Below, one piece after another: positions 25,073 to 33,605 of a DNA stretch of 64,000 nt. Every line of letters starts with the position of its first letter. Positions within the stretch are counted from its first letter, which is position 1. The stretch spans positions 1 to 64,000 of the forward strand of contig JAHZIX010000032.1 of assembly GCA_022601195.1 (NCBI GenBank), given 5' to 3'. The position numbers and the translations under genes are program-made. This DNA is from Deltaproteobacteria bacterium (lineage in GTDB: Bacteria; Acidobacteriota; Thermoanaerobaculia; Multivoradales; JAHZIX01). The notes below the pieces were generated by a model. The model worked only from the letters and a program-made list of their open reading frames with translations, searched no databases and had not been told where the DNA came from.

Positions 25073-27277
25073 CTACCCCTCCAACAACTGTCCCGCAAAG
25101 GGGCCCGCAGCGCGCACCAGAATGGTCGTCGGCAACCCCCCTACCATCTTGGCGAGGCGCTCCGCGTAGGCGACCTCTTCCCCTTCTCTGGGCTCCTTGA
25201 GGCCCATGAAGACCAGATCGGCGTCCCGGGAGCGTTCGTGAATGACTTCTTGAACGGAGAGAGCCGAGCCTTCCGGAGGCGCAATGACCTCAGCGGAAGC
25301 GCGAATGCGGCTCCTCATGAGTAGCTCCCTCAAGCTCTCCTGAGTCTCTTCTAGGGAAAGGGAATTCGAGGCGACGGTTTTCACAGAAATCTCGGCTCTC
25401 GCCCATTCCGGATTGGCCGACAGCAAGTGAACGAACAGTAGAAGCATGTCGCCATTGTTCTGCAGACCGCCCCACCAAATGTCGATGCGGCGAAATTGCG
25501 TGTCCCAGGGTCGGGGAACGATGCGACAGATCACGGTCGATTTGCCCAGCCGGGCCGCCTTTCGCATGATGCGCAGGCGAGAAACGCCGCGATCCAACTT
25601 CTCACTCCAGCCGAACATGATGGTGTTGGAGGTAATCCCAGCGATGCCGTTGGCCTGGGCGACCGCCAGGGCACCGGCTTCGAAATCTTGAACCACATCG
25701 ACCTCGGCAAAAGCCGTCAGACCGGCCTCGCTGAGGGAGGTGTTCATCGTCTCCATTTCTTCCGCCTTGCGAGCGCTCAAGATCTCGATGTCGCCGACCA
25801 CCAGCCGGCAGACGGTGAGGATCCCCCTCTCCTGATTGAGCCAAGATGCGAAGCGCACCAACTCCGCCCGCTTCTCCAGGTCTCCGGCAAAGACCAGAAT
25901 ATGGGGGCGCCAATTGCGGGGATCCACTGGCATGTCTCGCAGCTTGAGCATGGTGGCGCGGGCCAGAGACAGCAAGGCACCAAATCGGAGGTCACCCCAG
26001 GTCGCGTTGAGAGACCGGCGGCGTAGCCCCAAATAAAGGATGATCTCTACCACCACTGCAATGATCGCTGCCCATCGATTGATCAAGCCCATGACCCAGA
26101 TGCACCCCACGGCACCGGCCAGAGACACAAACCAAGGCACCGTGATGGTCGGACGGTAGGAGGGGGATCCGGCCAACTTCTCGAGGCCTGCGACCAGGTT
26201 GATCATTCCGTAGGTGGTGAGGAAAAACATCGTCAACACCGGTGCTACCGCGTTGAGATCACCGAGGGCAACGGCAGCCAGGGCCACCGCCGTGGAAAGC
26301 AAGTGGGCGTAGCGAGACAGGTGAGGCGAACGGGCCCACTTCGAAGACCGGGGCAAGAGGACACGGTCGTCGGCCAGGGCTTCCAGAGTCCGCGGCGCTC
26401 CCAGGATACTGCCGACGGCGGAGGAGAAAATTGCTCCCCAGAGTCCCGGGTAGATCAGTAGGGGGACCGCGGCGACCTGGAACCAGATGAGATTGTCGTT
26501 CACCAAGGCTTCCGGACCCGCCACCGAGGCCAAAGCAACCGGAACCAGAAGGTAGACGACGAAGCCCACCACCACTGCAACCAAGGTCCCCCGGGGGATC
26601 GAACGGTTCGGTTCTTTGAGGTCTCCGGACAGACTGATGCCCGCCATGATTCCCGTGACGGCAGGAAAAAATACCGCGAACACCGTCCAGAATGGAGCGC
26701 CGTCGGAGGTTCCCTGCCAGAGACCCATGCCTTCCTGAATGCGATTCGCCGAGCCCACCAGAAAAGAAATCAGGGCCAGCACAATGGCCAACATGATCGG
26801 CAGCTGTAGCCGTAGGGCCCACTTGGCCCCCCGGGACGCCAACACGGAAACCACGATGATGGTGATGGCCGCTGTCCCTTGAAGATGGACCTGGGGCCAC
26901 AACAACCTCAGACTCTCTGCCAAGCCAAAGGCATAGAGGGTGACGGAAAAAGTCTGAGCGAGAAACAGGGGGATGCCGATAGCGCCACCGATCTCGATCC
27001 CCAAGGAGCGCGAGATGATGAAGTAGGCCCCGCCCGCTCCCACCTGCATATTGGTGGCGACCGCCGAGACGGACAGCGCCGTCGAAAGGGTAATGGCGTG
27101 GGCCAGAATGACAATGCCCAGGGCCGGTATCAAACCCACATTTCCGACCACCCACCCCATGCGCAGAAAGAGGATCACGCCGAGAATGGTCAGAATCGAA
27201 GGGGTGAACACCCCAAGAGCCGTGCCTAACTTGGCTCCGTCGCTCGAATTTGCGCTAGAAAGAGGAAGAATTCTCAT
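25073..27277 (-). CDS. SLC12-type (cation-chloride cotransporter-like) APC-superfamily transporter
   Basis: The open frame extends to 27793, but only from the ATG at 27277 (MRILPLSSANSSDGAKLG) does it look like protein, giving 734 residues. TM1 has the family start GVFTPSILTILGVILFLRMGW, about 12 membrane segments follow, and GISLSGDLKEPNRSIPRGT is the conserved segment after TM6. The C-terminal soluble half (from about 470) has HILVFAGDLEKRAELVRFA and GITSNTIMFGW, typical of the cytoplasmic domain of SLC12 transporters. It probably moves K+/Na+ with Cl- or amino acids; the substrate cannot be read from sequence. The ribosome site is weak. It is transcribed away from the allantoinase operon. 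Confidence 0.85.
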   Translation of the reverse strand: MRILPLSSANSSDGAKLGTALGVFTPSILTILGVILFLRMGWVVGNVGLIPALGIVILAHAITLSTALSVSAVATNMQVGAGGAYFIISRSLGIEIGGAIGIPLFLAQTFSVTLYAFGLAESLRLLWPQVHLQGTAAITIIVVSVLASRGAKWALRLQLPIMLAIVLALISFLVGSANRIQEGMGLWQGTSDGAPFWTVFAVFFPAVTGIMAGISLSGDLKEPNRSIPRGTLVAVVVGFVVYLLVPVALASVAGPEALVNDNLIWFQVAAVPLLIYPGLWGAIFSSAVGSILGAPRTLEALADDRVLLPRSSKWARSPHLSRYAHLLSTAVALAAVALGDLNAVAPVLTMFFLTTYGMINLVAGLEKLAGSPSYRPTITVPWFVSLAGAVGCIWVMGLINRWAAIIAVVVEIILYLGLRRRSLNATWGDLRFGALLSLARATMLKLRDMPVDPRNWRPHILVFAGDLEKRAELVRFASWLNQERGILTVCRLVVGDIEILSARKAEEMETMNTSLSEAGLTAFAEVDVVQDFEAGALAVAQANGIAGITSNTIMFGWSEKLDRGVSRLRIMRKAARLGKSTVICRIVPRPWDTQFRRIDIWWGGLQNNGDMLLLFVHLLSANPEWARAEISVKTVASNSLSLEETQESLRELLMRSRIRASAEVIAPPEGSALSVQEVIHERSRDADLVFMGLKEPREGEEVAYAERLAKMVGGLPTTILVRAAGPFAGQLLEG

Positions 27278-27441
27278 AAGCGTTCCCGGGTGGTCACGGG
27301 CGCGGAGTATATGGCATCTCGTCCGGCGAGGCTGTTGGGTGAGGTGCCAGCTGGCACAACCGACCTTCATGGAGCCTGGCAGCGAGGGCCCCAAGGACGG
27401 TCGACGGGAGCCCCCTTTGCCCGAGTATGGCCAGGCCAGAA

Positions 27442-27505
27442 AGCTGAGGAGCCAGAGAGCTGAGGAGCCAGAGAGCTGAGGAGCCAGAGAGCTGAGGAGC
27501 CAGAG
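27442..27505. repeat. Four perfect copies of a 16-base tandem repeat
   Basis: The unit AGCTGAGGAGCCAGAG repeats four times without mismatch, in the divergent region between the transporter and allantoinase genes. It contains GAGCCAGA, also the core of the array at 46126. Confidence 0.95.
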
Positions 27506-27574
27506 CACAGCTGAACTGAGGTGAGGATCCTCCAGAGTCAGGATGGGCCAACGTGCTGCTAGGCTAATCAAGCT

Positions 27575-28975
27575 ATGGATTCCTTGCCAGACCTCGTCCT
27601 CCGCAGCCGACGCTGTGTTCTCCCAACCGGAGTAACACCGGCTGCCATCGTCGTTCGGGAGGGCCGTATCTCCTCGCTGAGAGATTATCGAGACCCAGGC
27701 ACCGGAAAAGTCGAGATCGACGCTGGTGACGACGTGGTCATGGCCGGACTGGTCGACACCCACGTGCACCTCAACGACCCGGGACGTTCCCATTGGGAGG
27801 GTTTCGATAGCGGTACCCGATCCGCAGCTGCTGGTGGAGTTACCACGGTAGTGGACATGCCCCTCAACAGTTCCCCAGTTACCACCACCCTTGCAGCACT
27901 AGAGGCGAAGGCCGCTGCCGCCGCCGGCAAGAGCTGGGTGGACTATGGGTTCTGGGGAGGTCTGGTACCCGGCAACGAAGATTCCTTGAACGAGCTGCTC
28001 GCCGCCGGAGCCCTGGGGATCAAGTGCTTTCTGGTGCCCTCTGGCATCGATGACTTCCCCGCCGTAACCGAAGAGCATTTGAGGCGGACTCTTCCCACCC
28101 TGGCCCAGTACCAAGTCCCTCTCTTGGTCCATGCAGAGCTGCCGGGCCCCATCGAGGCAGCCACTGCAAGCCTTGGGGAGGCCGACCGGAAGCGATACGC
28201 CACCTACCTAGCTTCGCGGCCGGAGAGCTCTGAGTTGGAGGCCATCGACCTTCTGTTAAGCCTGGCGAGGGACAGTGGGGCTGCCATTCACCTGGTTCAT
28301 CTCGCCACCGCCAGCGCCCTTGGCAGACTAGCCGAAGCTCGCCGTGAGGGGCTCCCCATCAGCATCGAAACCTGTCCCCACTACCTCACCTTTGCAGCCC
28401 AGGAGATCGTCGACGGCGCTACGGAGTACAAATGCGCTCCCCCAATTCGCTCCTCCGAACATCGCGAGGGCCTATGGCAAGGGCTGAAAGAGGGCCTCGT
28501 CGACTCGATTGGCACGGATCATTCTCCCTGTCCGCCGGAAATGAAGAATTCCGCTGACGGTGATTTCTTCCGAGCCTGGGGAGGAATCGCCTCATTGCAA
28601 CTGCTCCTACCGGCCGTTTGGACCGAGGCAAGGCGGCGCGGCTTCGGCCTGGAAGACCTCAGCCGGTGGCTATCCATCGCTCCGGCACGATTAGGGGGGC
28701 TGGAGGAGCGAAAGGGAACCCTCGCCGTAGGCTATGATGCCGACCTCGTCGTGTGGAAACCGGACGAAATCTTTCGGGTAGATGCCAGCAAGCTCTACCA
28801 CCGTCACCGCACGACCCCCTACGCTGGAATGCAGCTCCAGGGAGTGGTCGAATCGACTTTTTTACGGGGTGAGCGAATCTTCCAGCGCAACAACGAATTC
28901 CCGCTCCCTCCTGGAGGGCGCTGGCTTCAGAAGACACGGCTTCGGAGGGAGGCTGGCGAGGGCATTAAAACATGA
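27575..28975 (+). CDS. allB: Allantoinase
   Basis: This encodes 466 residues. It hydrolyses allantoin to allantoate in the cytosol during purine breakdown. Motifs of the cyclic amidohydrolases are all present: DTHVHLNDPG (metal His pair), GIKCFLVPS with the Lys that becomes carboxylated, LLVHAELPG (His), IETCPHYLTF (His) and GTDHSPC (Asp). WEGFDSGTRSAAAGGVTTVVDMP is characteristic of allantoinase rather than dihydroorotase. Its stop overlaps the next start (ATGA), so it is the first gene of a three-gene operon for urate degradation. Confidence 0.94.
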   Translation: MDSLPDLVLRSRRCVLPTGVTPAAIVVREGRISSLRDYRDPGTGKVEIDAGDDVVMAGLVDTHVHLNDPGRSHWEGFDSGTRSAAAGGVTTVVDMPLNSSPVTTTLAALEAKAAAAAGKSWVDYGFWGGLVPGNEDSLNELLAAGALGIKCFLVPSGIDDFPAVTEEHLRRTLPTLAQYQVPLLVHAELPGPIEAATASLGEADRKRYATYLASRPESSELEAIDLLLSLARDSGAAIHLVHLATASALGRLAEARREGLPISIETCPHYLTFAAQEIVDGATEYKCAPPIRSSEHREGLWQGLKEGLVDSIGTDHSPCPPEMKNSADGDFFRAWGGIASLQLLLPAVWTEARRRGFGLEDLSRWLSIAPARLGGLEERKGTLAVGYDADLVVWKPDEIFRVDASKLYHRHRTTPYAGMQLQGVVESTFLRGERIFQRNNEFPLPPGGRWLQKTRLRREAGEGIKT

Positions 28976-29520
28976 GCTCCATATCCAACTACCTCAACGC
29001 CCTGCCCCGCCGCGTTGCTGAGGCGACCCTGCTGCGATGTTGTAGCTCTTCCCGATGGGCCCGGCGCCTTGCCGCCCAACGGCCTTTCTCAGATGATGAA
29101 AGCCTCTTTCACCAAGCGCAGGTGGTCTGGGAAGCCTTGGACCCGAGGGACTGGCTGGAAGCGTTCTCTGGCCACCCGCGCATTGGCGAGCGGCGCCCCG
29201 AAGGCAAGGCCGCCGACGGCACGAGTACCTGGTCTCGCCAAGAGCAGTCCGGAGTCGACAAGGCGAGCTACGAGACCCAGCTGGCACTCCACCGGGGCAA
29301 CGTCGAATATGAGCAGCGCTTCGGCCACGTTTTCCTGATCTGTGCCACCGGAAAAAGCGCTCAGGAAATGTTGTCTTCTCTTCAGGAGAGACTGGCCCAC
29401 GCGCCCCAGGAAGAGCTCCACATCGCCGCCTCGGAACAAGCGAAAATCACTCGCCTTCGACTGGAAAAGCTCTTGCGAGACGCCCCTCCAAAGACATCAC
29501 CCCAGGAGCCACCATCATGA
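28972..29520 (+). CDS. uraD: OHCU decarboxylase
   Basis: This encodes 182 residues, slightly longer than the usual 165-170. It converts 2-oxo-4-hydroxy-4-carboxy-5-ureidoimidazoline to S-allantoin. Diagnostic motifs are GHPRIGER (catalytic His and substrate Arg region) and YEQRFGHVFLICATGKSAQEML, matching the family's YxxxFGxxFxxxATGKSAxE block. The start ATG overlaps the allantoinase stop by four bases, and its own stop overlaps the next ATG by four bases, so the three proteins are likely made together. Confidence 0.93.
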   Translation: MSSISNYLNALPRRVAEATLLRCCSSSRWARRLAAQRPFSDDESLFHQAQVVWEALDPRDWLEAFSGHPRIGERRPEGKAADGTSTWSRQEQSGVDKASYETQLALHRGNVEYEQRFGHVFLICATGKSAQEMLSSLQERLAHAPQEELHIAASEQAKITRLRLEKLLRDAPPKTSPQEPPS

Positions 29521-29861
29521 GCGCCATCACCACTCACATTCTGGATACCTCCCGGGGCCGGCCCGCCACCGGAGTGAAAATCACCCTGTGGCAACGAAGC
29601 AACGAGGACGACTGGGATTTGATCGCCCAAGGCACCACCGACGAAGACGGCCGAGTCTCCGATCTGCTTCCTAGCGACGTCGCCGTAACCGTAGCCACCT
29701 ACCGGCTGCGCTTCGCGGTGGGGTCCTACTTTTGCTCCCGTGGGGAAAAAACCTTTTATCCCTATGCAGACATCGTTTTCCAGGTCGACGAGCCCACCGA
29801 GCACTACCACGTGCCCCTATTACTCAACCCCTTCGGCTACTCCACCTATCGGGGGTCCTGA
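29517..29861 (+). CDS. uraH: 5-hydroxyisourate hydrolase (transthyretin-related)
   Basis: This encodes 114 residues, typical of the cytosolic form. It opens 5-hydroxyisourate to OHCU. The N-terminal block ITTHILDTSRGRPATGV carries the catalytic His and the C-terminus ends YHVPLLLNPFGYSTYRGS, the conserved YRGS tail of HIU hydrolases. It completes the route 5-hydroxyisourate to allantoate together with the two upstream genes. No urate oxidase or xanthine dehydrogenase is in the window. Confidence 0.95.
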   Translation: MSAITTHILDTSRGRPATGVKITLWQRSNEDDWDLIAQGTTDEDGRVSDLLPSDVAVTVATYRLRFAVGSYFCSRGEKTFYPYADIVFQVDEPTEHYHVPLLLNPFGYSTYRGS

Positions 29862-29973
29862 TCCGAGGTCTTCCGGGAAGGCAAATCCAGCTCAAGCCGG
29901 ATCACCTTCCCCGGGTCCCCATGGGCACCTCGTGTACCAACCTGCGCTTGAGTTCGTCTGTATCCGTTCTGGC

Positions 29974-30555
29974 CTACCGCTGGCCAAAGGTCCAACTCAG
30001 CCCTGCGGTGATGCTGGTGTGACGATCCGCATCGAATAGATCCGTATCGATCCACAGATTCGACAACTCGATGCGAAGGGCCATGTCTCCGTCGGAGCCT
30101 AGGAAGAAGCGACTCCCCACAGCGACCTGATAAGCCCCAGAGCTCTCACTGACTCCTGGGAGGTTGCTCAGAAAAGCAATATCGTCCAGCTCCGCAATGC
30201 CAGCGCCCACCAAGGCATAGGGCACGATCTTCCGAGCCGGTAGAAAGTTGAATACGCCGTTGGCCATCCCGGTCAAGACTTGCGCATCGAAGGGAGCCTG
30301 AGCTCGCATCACTTGCAGCTCTAGCTGAAAATGGTCGGACAGATAGGCTCCGCCGCGAAACTCCTCGCGAAAATCTAAGTCGAAGTCTTCACTGGAGGAA
30401 TCGACATTGGCGTTCCCCAAGGCAAAACCCAACTCCCAACGGTGATCGCTCACTTGGGCTTGGGCTGGGCTGCCCGGATTGAACATCAGCCCCATGAGAA
30501 GGGCTACGGAAACCGCCGAAAAGAGCCGTTGGCGAACTGTGATCGATGCCGACAT
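29974..30555 (-). CDS. Outer-membrane beta-barrel protein
   Basis: This encodes 193 residues with a clear signal peptide (ending SPAQAQ). Alternating strands with aromatic girdle residues, such as RWELGFALGNANV, YLSDHFQLELQVMRA, VPYALVGAGIAEL and AYQVAVGSRFFLG, and a C-terminal strand SITAGLSWTFGQR fit an eight-stranded OmpA/OmpW-type barrel. The specific function is unknown. GGAGAAC precedes the ATG. It is on the opposite strand to the urate operon. Confidence 0.83.
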   Translation of the reverse strand: MSASITVRQRLFSAVSVALLMGLMFNPGSPAQAQVSDHRWELGFALGNANVDSSSEDFDLDFREEFRGGAYLSDHFQLELQVMRAQAPFDAQVLTGMANGVFNFLPARKIVPYALVGAGIAELDDIAFLSNLPGVSESSGAYQVAVGSRFFLGSDGDMALRIELSNLWIDTDLFDADRHTSITAGLSWTFGQR

Positions 30556-30621
30556 GGCAGGGTTCTCCTTTGGTTTCTGGGCACGAATATTCGACCCATC
30601 TACTGCTACGGAGAACTTATG

Positions 30622-30666
30622 AAAAAGCCGCCAAAAGCGGATCCGCCAATCGGCCTATTCGGCGGC
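30622..30666 (-). terminator. Terminator of the MalT-like regulator gene
   Basis: Reading the minus strand, GCCGCC (30666-30661) pairs with GGCGGC (30632-30627) and a TTTTT run (30626-30622) follows. The enclosed region contains the palindrome GCGGATCCGC. It lies 20 bases beyond the regulator stop. Confidence 0.7.
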
Positions 30667-30685
30667 CTATTCCGCTAGTCCGGTT

Positions 30686-33433
30686 CTAGGACACCACCAC
30701 CCCGAGGGAGCGAGCCACCGAAACGGCCTCTACCCGATTGTGCACCCCTAGCTTGCCGTAGATATTCTCGAGGTGCTTTTTGACCGTTTTCGGCGAGATG
30801 AAAAGAGCCTCTCCCACGGCTTGATTGGTGCTTCCCTCAGCCACCGCCCGAAGCACTTCCACCTCTCGGGCGCTAAGTGCCTCCGGCAACTCCTGAGGCT
30901 CCTGGCCTCGACCGTTCTGGCGTTGGTTCAGAGAAGTGAGCACTCGCGATCGAAAGAGGGAGGATCGTCCCTCCAGAGCTTCAGAGAGAAGCTCTTTGGG
31001 AAGCTCCCTCATCCACTCCCTTTCGTTGGCCAGAACCTGAAGGAAACCATCGGTTTCTGCGAGCTCGAAGGCCCGGCGAAGAGCCGCCACCGCCCGCACC
31101 GGTTCAGCGCTGCCCTGAGCGAATCCTTCCAGCAACCAACTCTCGATCTCCACCCGATACCAGAGCCTCGTTTCCGCCAGGGAGCGAAGCTGCCCAATCC
31201 ACAACAAAGCTCGCTGGAGATCCCGGCGCCATAGTAGCCACCGAATGCCCAAGGTCACGACCAAGGTTCGGGGCTCCTCCGGTAGCAACTTCCCTTCCAA
31301 GTCATCGTCTTCCAGGGAGCCGAACTCCTCGATCCAACGCTCCCACTCCACCTCCGCGGCCCCGTCTTGGAAGAACTGGGCCCGCAAAGCCATGATACGG
31401 ATCCGGTGCAGGTTCGCTTGCGGTTCCCAGGCTTGAACCATCATGTGTTCCATCAACTCCCCGAGCTTCTGTTGCGCGGCAAGGGAGGCCGGGAAATCAC
31501 GCCGAGCCATGGCGATCTCGATGAGTAAGATGCGAGCCCTCATCTCGTTGAATGGGAAACACCCTCGGTTGATGAGGATGGCTTGCTGGGCCAGGCCTTC
31601 AGCTCGATCGAGGTCACCCCATTCGAAGCAGACTTCCCCTTCACCGACCACCGGCAAGCTCGACATAGGCATGCGAATCTCCGCCGAAAGCTCTTCCGGC
31701 GACGCCCTGCGGTACAACTCGAAGGCTTCCCGGGCCTGACCGCTGATCAACTTCATGCGGCCTTGGTAGTAGCAGCAGGTACCATCCAAACCGAGAGGGT
31801 CTCGGCCTTCCCGACTCCAACGAGCCGCTTCCAGAAAAGCCCTATCAGCCTCCTTGTAATCCCCCAGTAGGAAAAGGGCATTGCCCAGGAGCACAGAGGT
31901 GAGCCCTCTCACCAACCGCTCCCCGGGACCAAGGGCTGCAAGTGCTCTCCGGGCGGCTTCGATCACCTTCGCCTCGTCGGCTCGCACCTTCGCAGCACAG
32001 GTCTCCAAAACCAGCAGGAGGCCCTCGGTGTCTTCGTCTACCCCGCTGGCGAGGAGCTCCTGGAGCCGAGGCAACCAGCTCTCGAGCTCTGCCCATCGAA
32101 TGGCTAGAAAGAGGCCAAGCGCCCTCAGGACCGCAATTCTAGGGTGAGCCTCGACCCAGTCCATCGGCACCCGCTCGAACCAACCGGTTACCGTAGCGGC
32201 ATCCCCTAGGTGCAAGATCTTCAGAGCGTAGGCCTCGAGCACCTGAAGGGTCTGCTGCTGATCCCCAGCGGCCAAGGCTTGGGCAAAGGCTTCATCGGGA
32301 TAACCCCTACTGGCTAACCACTGACTGGCCCGCAAACGAAGCCGGGCACAGTCGGCCTCCGTGGCCCGCTGGTGGAGCTGCCGTTCCAACAGCTGCCGAA
32401 ACAGATGGTGAAAACGGAACCACTCGCGATCCTCGTCCAGCGGAATGAGAAAGAGGTTGTCGCTCTCCAGGCGAGACAGCAAGTCCAGGCTGCCGTCGCG
32501 TTCCAGCATGAAGTCACATAAATCGCCCTGAAACCTTTGCAGAAGAGAGATCGGGAACAGAAACTCGAGGATCTCCTGGGGCTGCCGAGCCAGCACCTCA
32601 TCGGTCAAATAATCCAGCACGAAGCGATGGCTGCCGGTGAAGGATTCGACGAAAAGCGCCAAATCGTCCTGGCCTCGCATAGAAAGGGCGGCCATCTGCA
32701 ACCCGACGATCCACCCCTCCGTGCGGCGTTGCAGGGCCCCCACCAAGCTTGGGCGAATCTCCAAGCCCATGACCTGCCGCAGAAAGGCACTGCTTTCGTC
32801 CGGCGAGAAACGCAGGTCCACGGCTCTCAACTCCACCAACCGCCCTTGTCCCCGGAGCCGCGACAGGGGAAAGGGTGGGTCTACCCGAGTGGATAGGACC
32901 AGGTGAAATTTGGGTGGCAAATGCTCGACCCAATACTCCACCAAAGCGTGAATCTGAGGATTCTCGATGACGTGGTAGTCATCGAGAATCAAGACGGCTT
33001 CCTGCTCCAGGTCGTTGAGAGCATTGATGAGGGGGAGCAGCACGACTTCTGCGGGGGGGAGACGCGGCGCTTGGAGAAAGGGAGAGATTTCTGAACCCAG
33101 CTGCGGTGAGATGCCGGCTAGAGCTCTCGCCAGGTAGCTGAGAAAGCGACGGGGTTCATCATCCGCCGGCTCGAGGGACAACCATGCTGCATCCCCGGAA
33201 CGCAGCTCCAGCCAGTCCGCCAAAAGAATCGACTTCCCAAAGCCCGCCGGTGCCGAAACCAGCACTAACCCCCTGGCTTGGTCCAAAAGAGAGAGCAGGC
33301 GGCCTCTACGAATCACCCGATCTCTCTGCGCTGGCGCAAAGAGCTTCGTCGCCAAGGTAGGGCTATCGACGGAGATGGCTGGCTTCCCTTCGCTCCTAGG
33401 GGCGACCGAAGGGAAGGCCTCGCTAGAATCCAT
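30686..33433 (-). CDS. MalT/LAL-type LuxR-family transcriptional regulator
   Basis: This encodes 915 residues from the ATG at 33433 (MDSSEAFPS); AGGAA lies upstream, and a TTG 15 bases earlier is also open. An N-terminal STAND-type NTPase has Walker A SAPAGFGKS (about 80), Walker B LILDDYH, and LSTRVDPP. A long middle part is TPR-like helices. The C-terminal LuxR helix-turn-helix (about 850-910) has LSAREVEVLRAVAEGSTNQAV and SPKTVKKHLENIYGKLGVHNR. MalT-type proteins are ATP- and ligand-dependent activators. The inducer and targets are not visible; the adjacent barrel gene is on the same strand downstream of the terminator. Confidence 0.92.
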   Translation of the reverse strand: MDSSEAFPSVAPRSEGKPAISVDSPTLATKLFAPAQRDRVIRRGRLLSLLDQARGLVLVSAPAGFGKSILLADWLELRSGDAAWLSLEPADDEPRRFLSYLARALAGISPQLGSEISPFLQAPRLPPAEVVLLPLINALNDLEQEAVLILDDYHVIENPQIHALVEYWVEHLPPKFHLVLSTRVDPPFPLSRLRGQGRLVELRAVDLRFSPDESSAFLRQVMGLEIRPSLVGALQRRTEGWIVGLQMAALSMRGQDDLALFVESFTGSHRFVLDYLTDEVLARQPQEILEFLFPISLLQRFQGDLCDFMLERDGSLDLLSRLESDNLFLIPLDEDREWFRFHHLFRQLLERQLHQRATEADCARLRLRASQWLASRGYPDEAFAQALAAGDQQQTLQVLEAYALKILHLGDAATVTGWFERVPMDWVEAHPRIAVLRALGLFLAIRWAELESWLPRLQELLASGVDEDTEGLLLVLETCAAKVRADEAKVIEAARRALAALGPGERLVRGLTSVLLGNALFLLGDYKEADRAFLEAARWSREGRDPLGLDGTCCYYQGRMKLISGQAREAFELYRRASPEELSAEIRMPMSSLPVVGEGEVCFEWGDLDRAEGLAQQAILINRGCFPFNEMRARILLIEIAMARRDFPASLAAQQKLGELMEHMMVQAWEPQANLHRIRIMALRAQFFQDGAAEVEWERWIEEFGSLEDDDLEGKLLPEEPRTLVVTLGIRWLLWRRDLQRALLWIGQLRSLAETRLWYRVEIESWLLEGFAQGSAEPVRAVAALRRAFELAETDGFLQVLANEREWMRELPKELLSEALEGRSSLFRSRVLTSLNQRQNGRGQEPQELPEALSAREVEVLRAVAEGSTNQAVGEALFISPKTVKKHLENIYGKLGVHNRVEAVSVARSLGVVVS

Positions 33434-33605
33434 CCGATTCCTGCCCAAGCTCGGTTCGCCAAATTCTCAGTGAGCTGAGTTTACCTCTCCGCCGAGAGGC
33501 CTGCAGGATTCGCAACCGCTTAGCCGCCATCTTTCGATGATAGCCACAAGCTAAGAAGGGGTCGAGCAGGCTGGCTTAGCCCTCTCGGCCCCTTCAACAC
33601 TCCCT

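Noticed and set aside
27278-27793. N-terminal extension of the transporter frame up to 27793
   Set aside because: It translates the 16-base tandem repeat and the allantoinase 5' end antisense; residues are not transporter-like, and the family start begins just after 27277.
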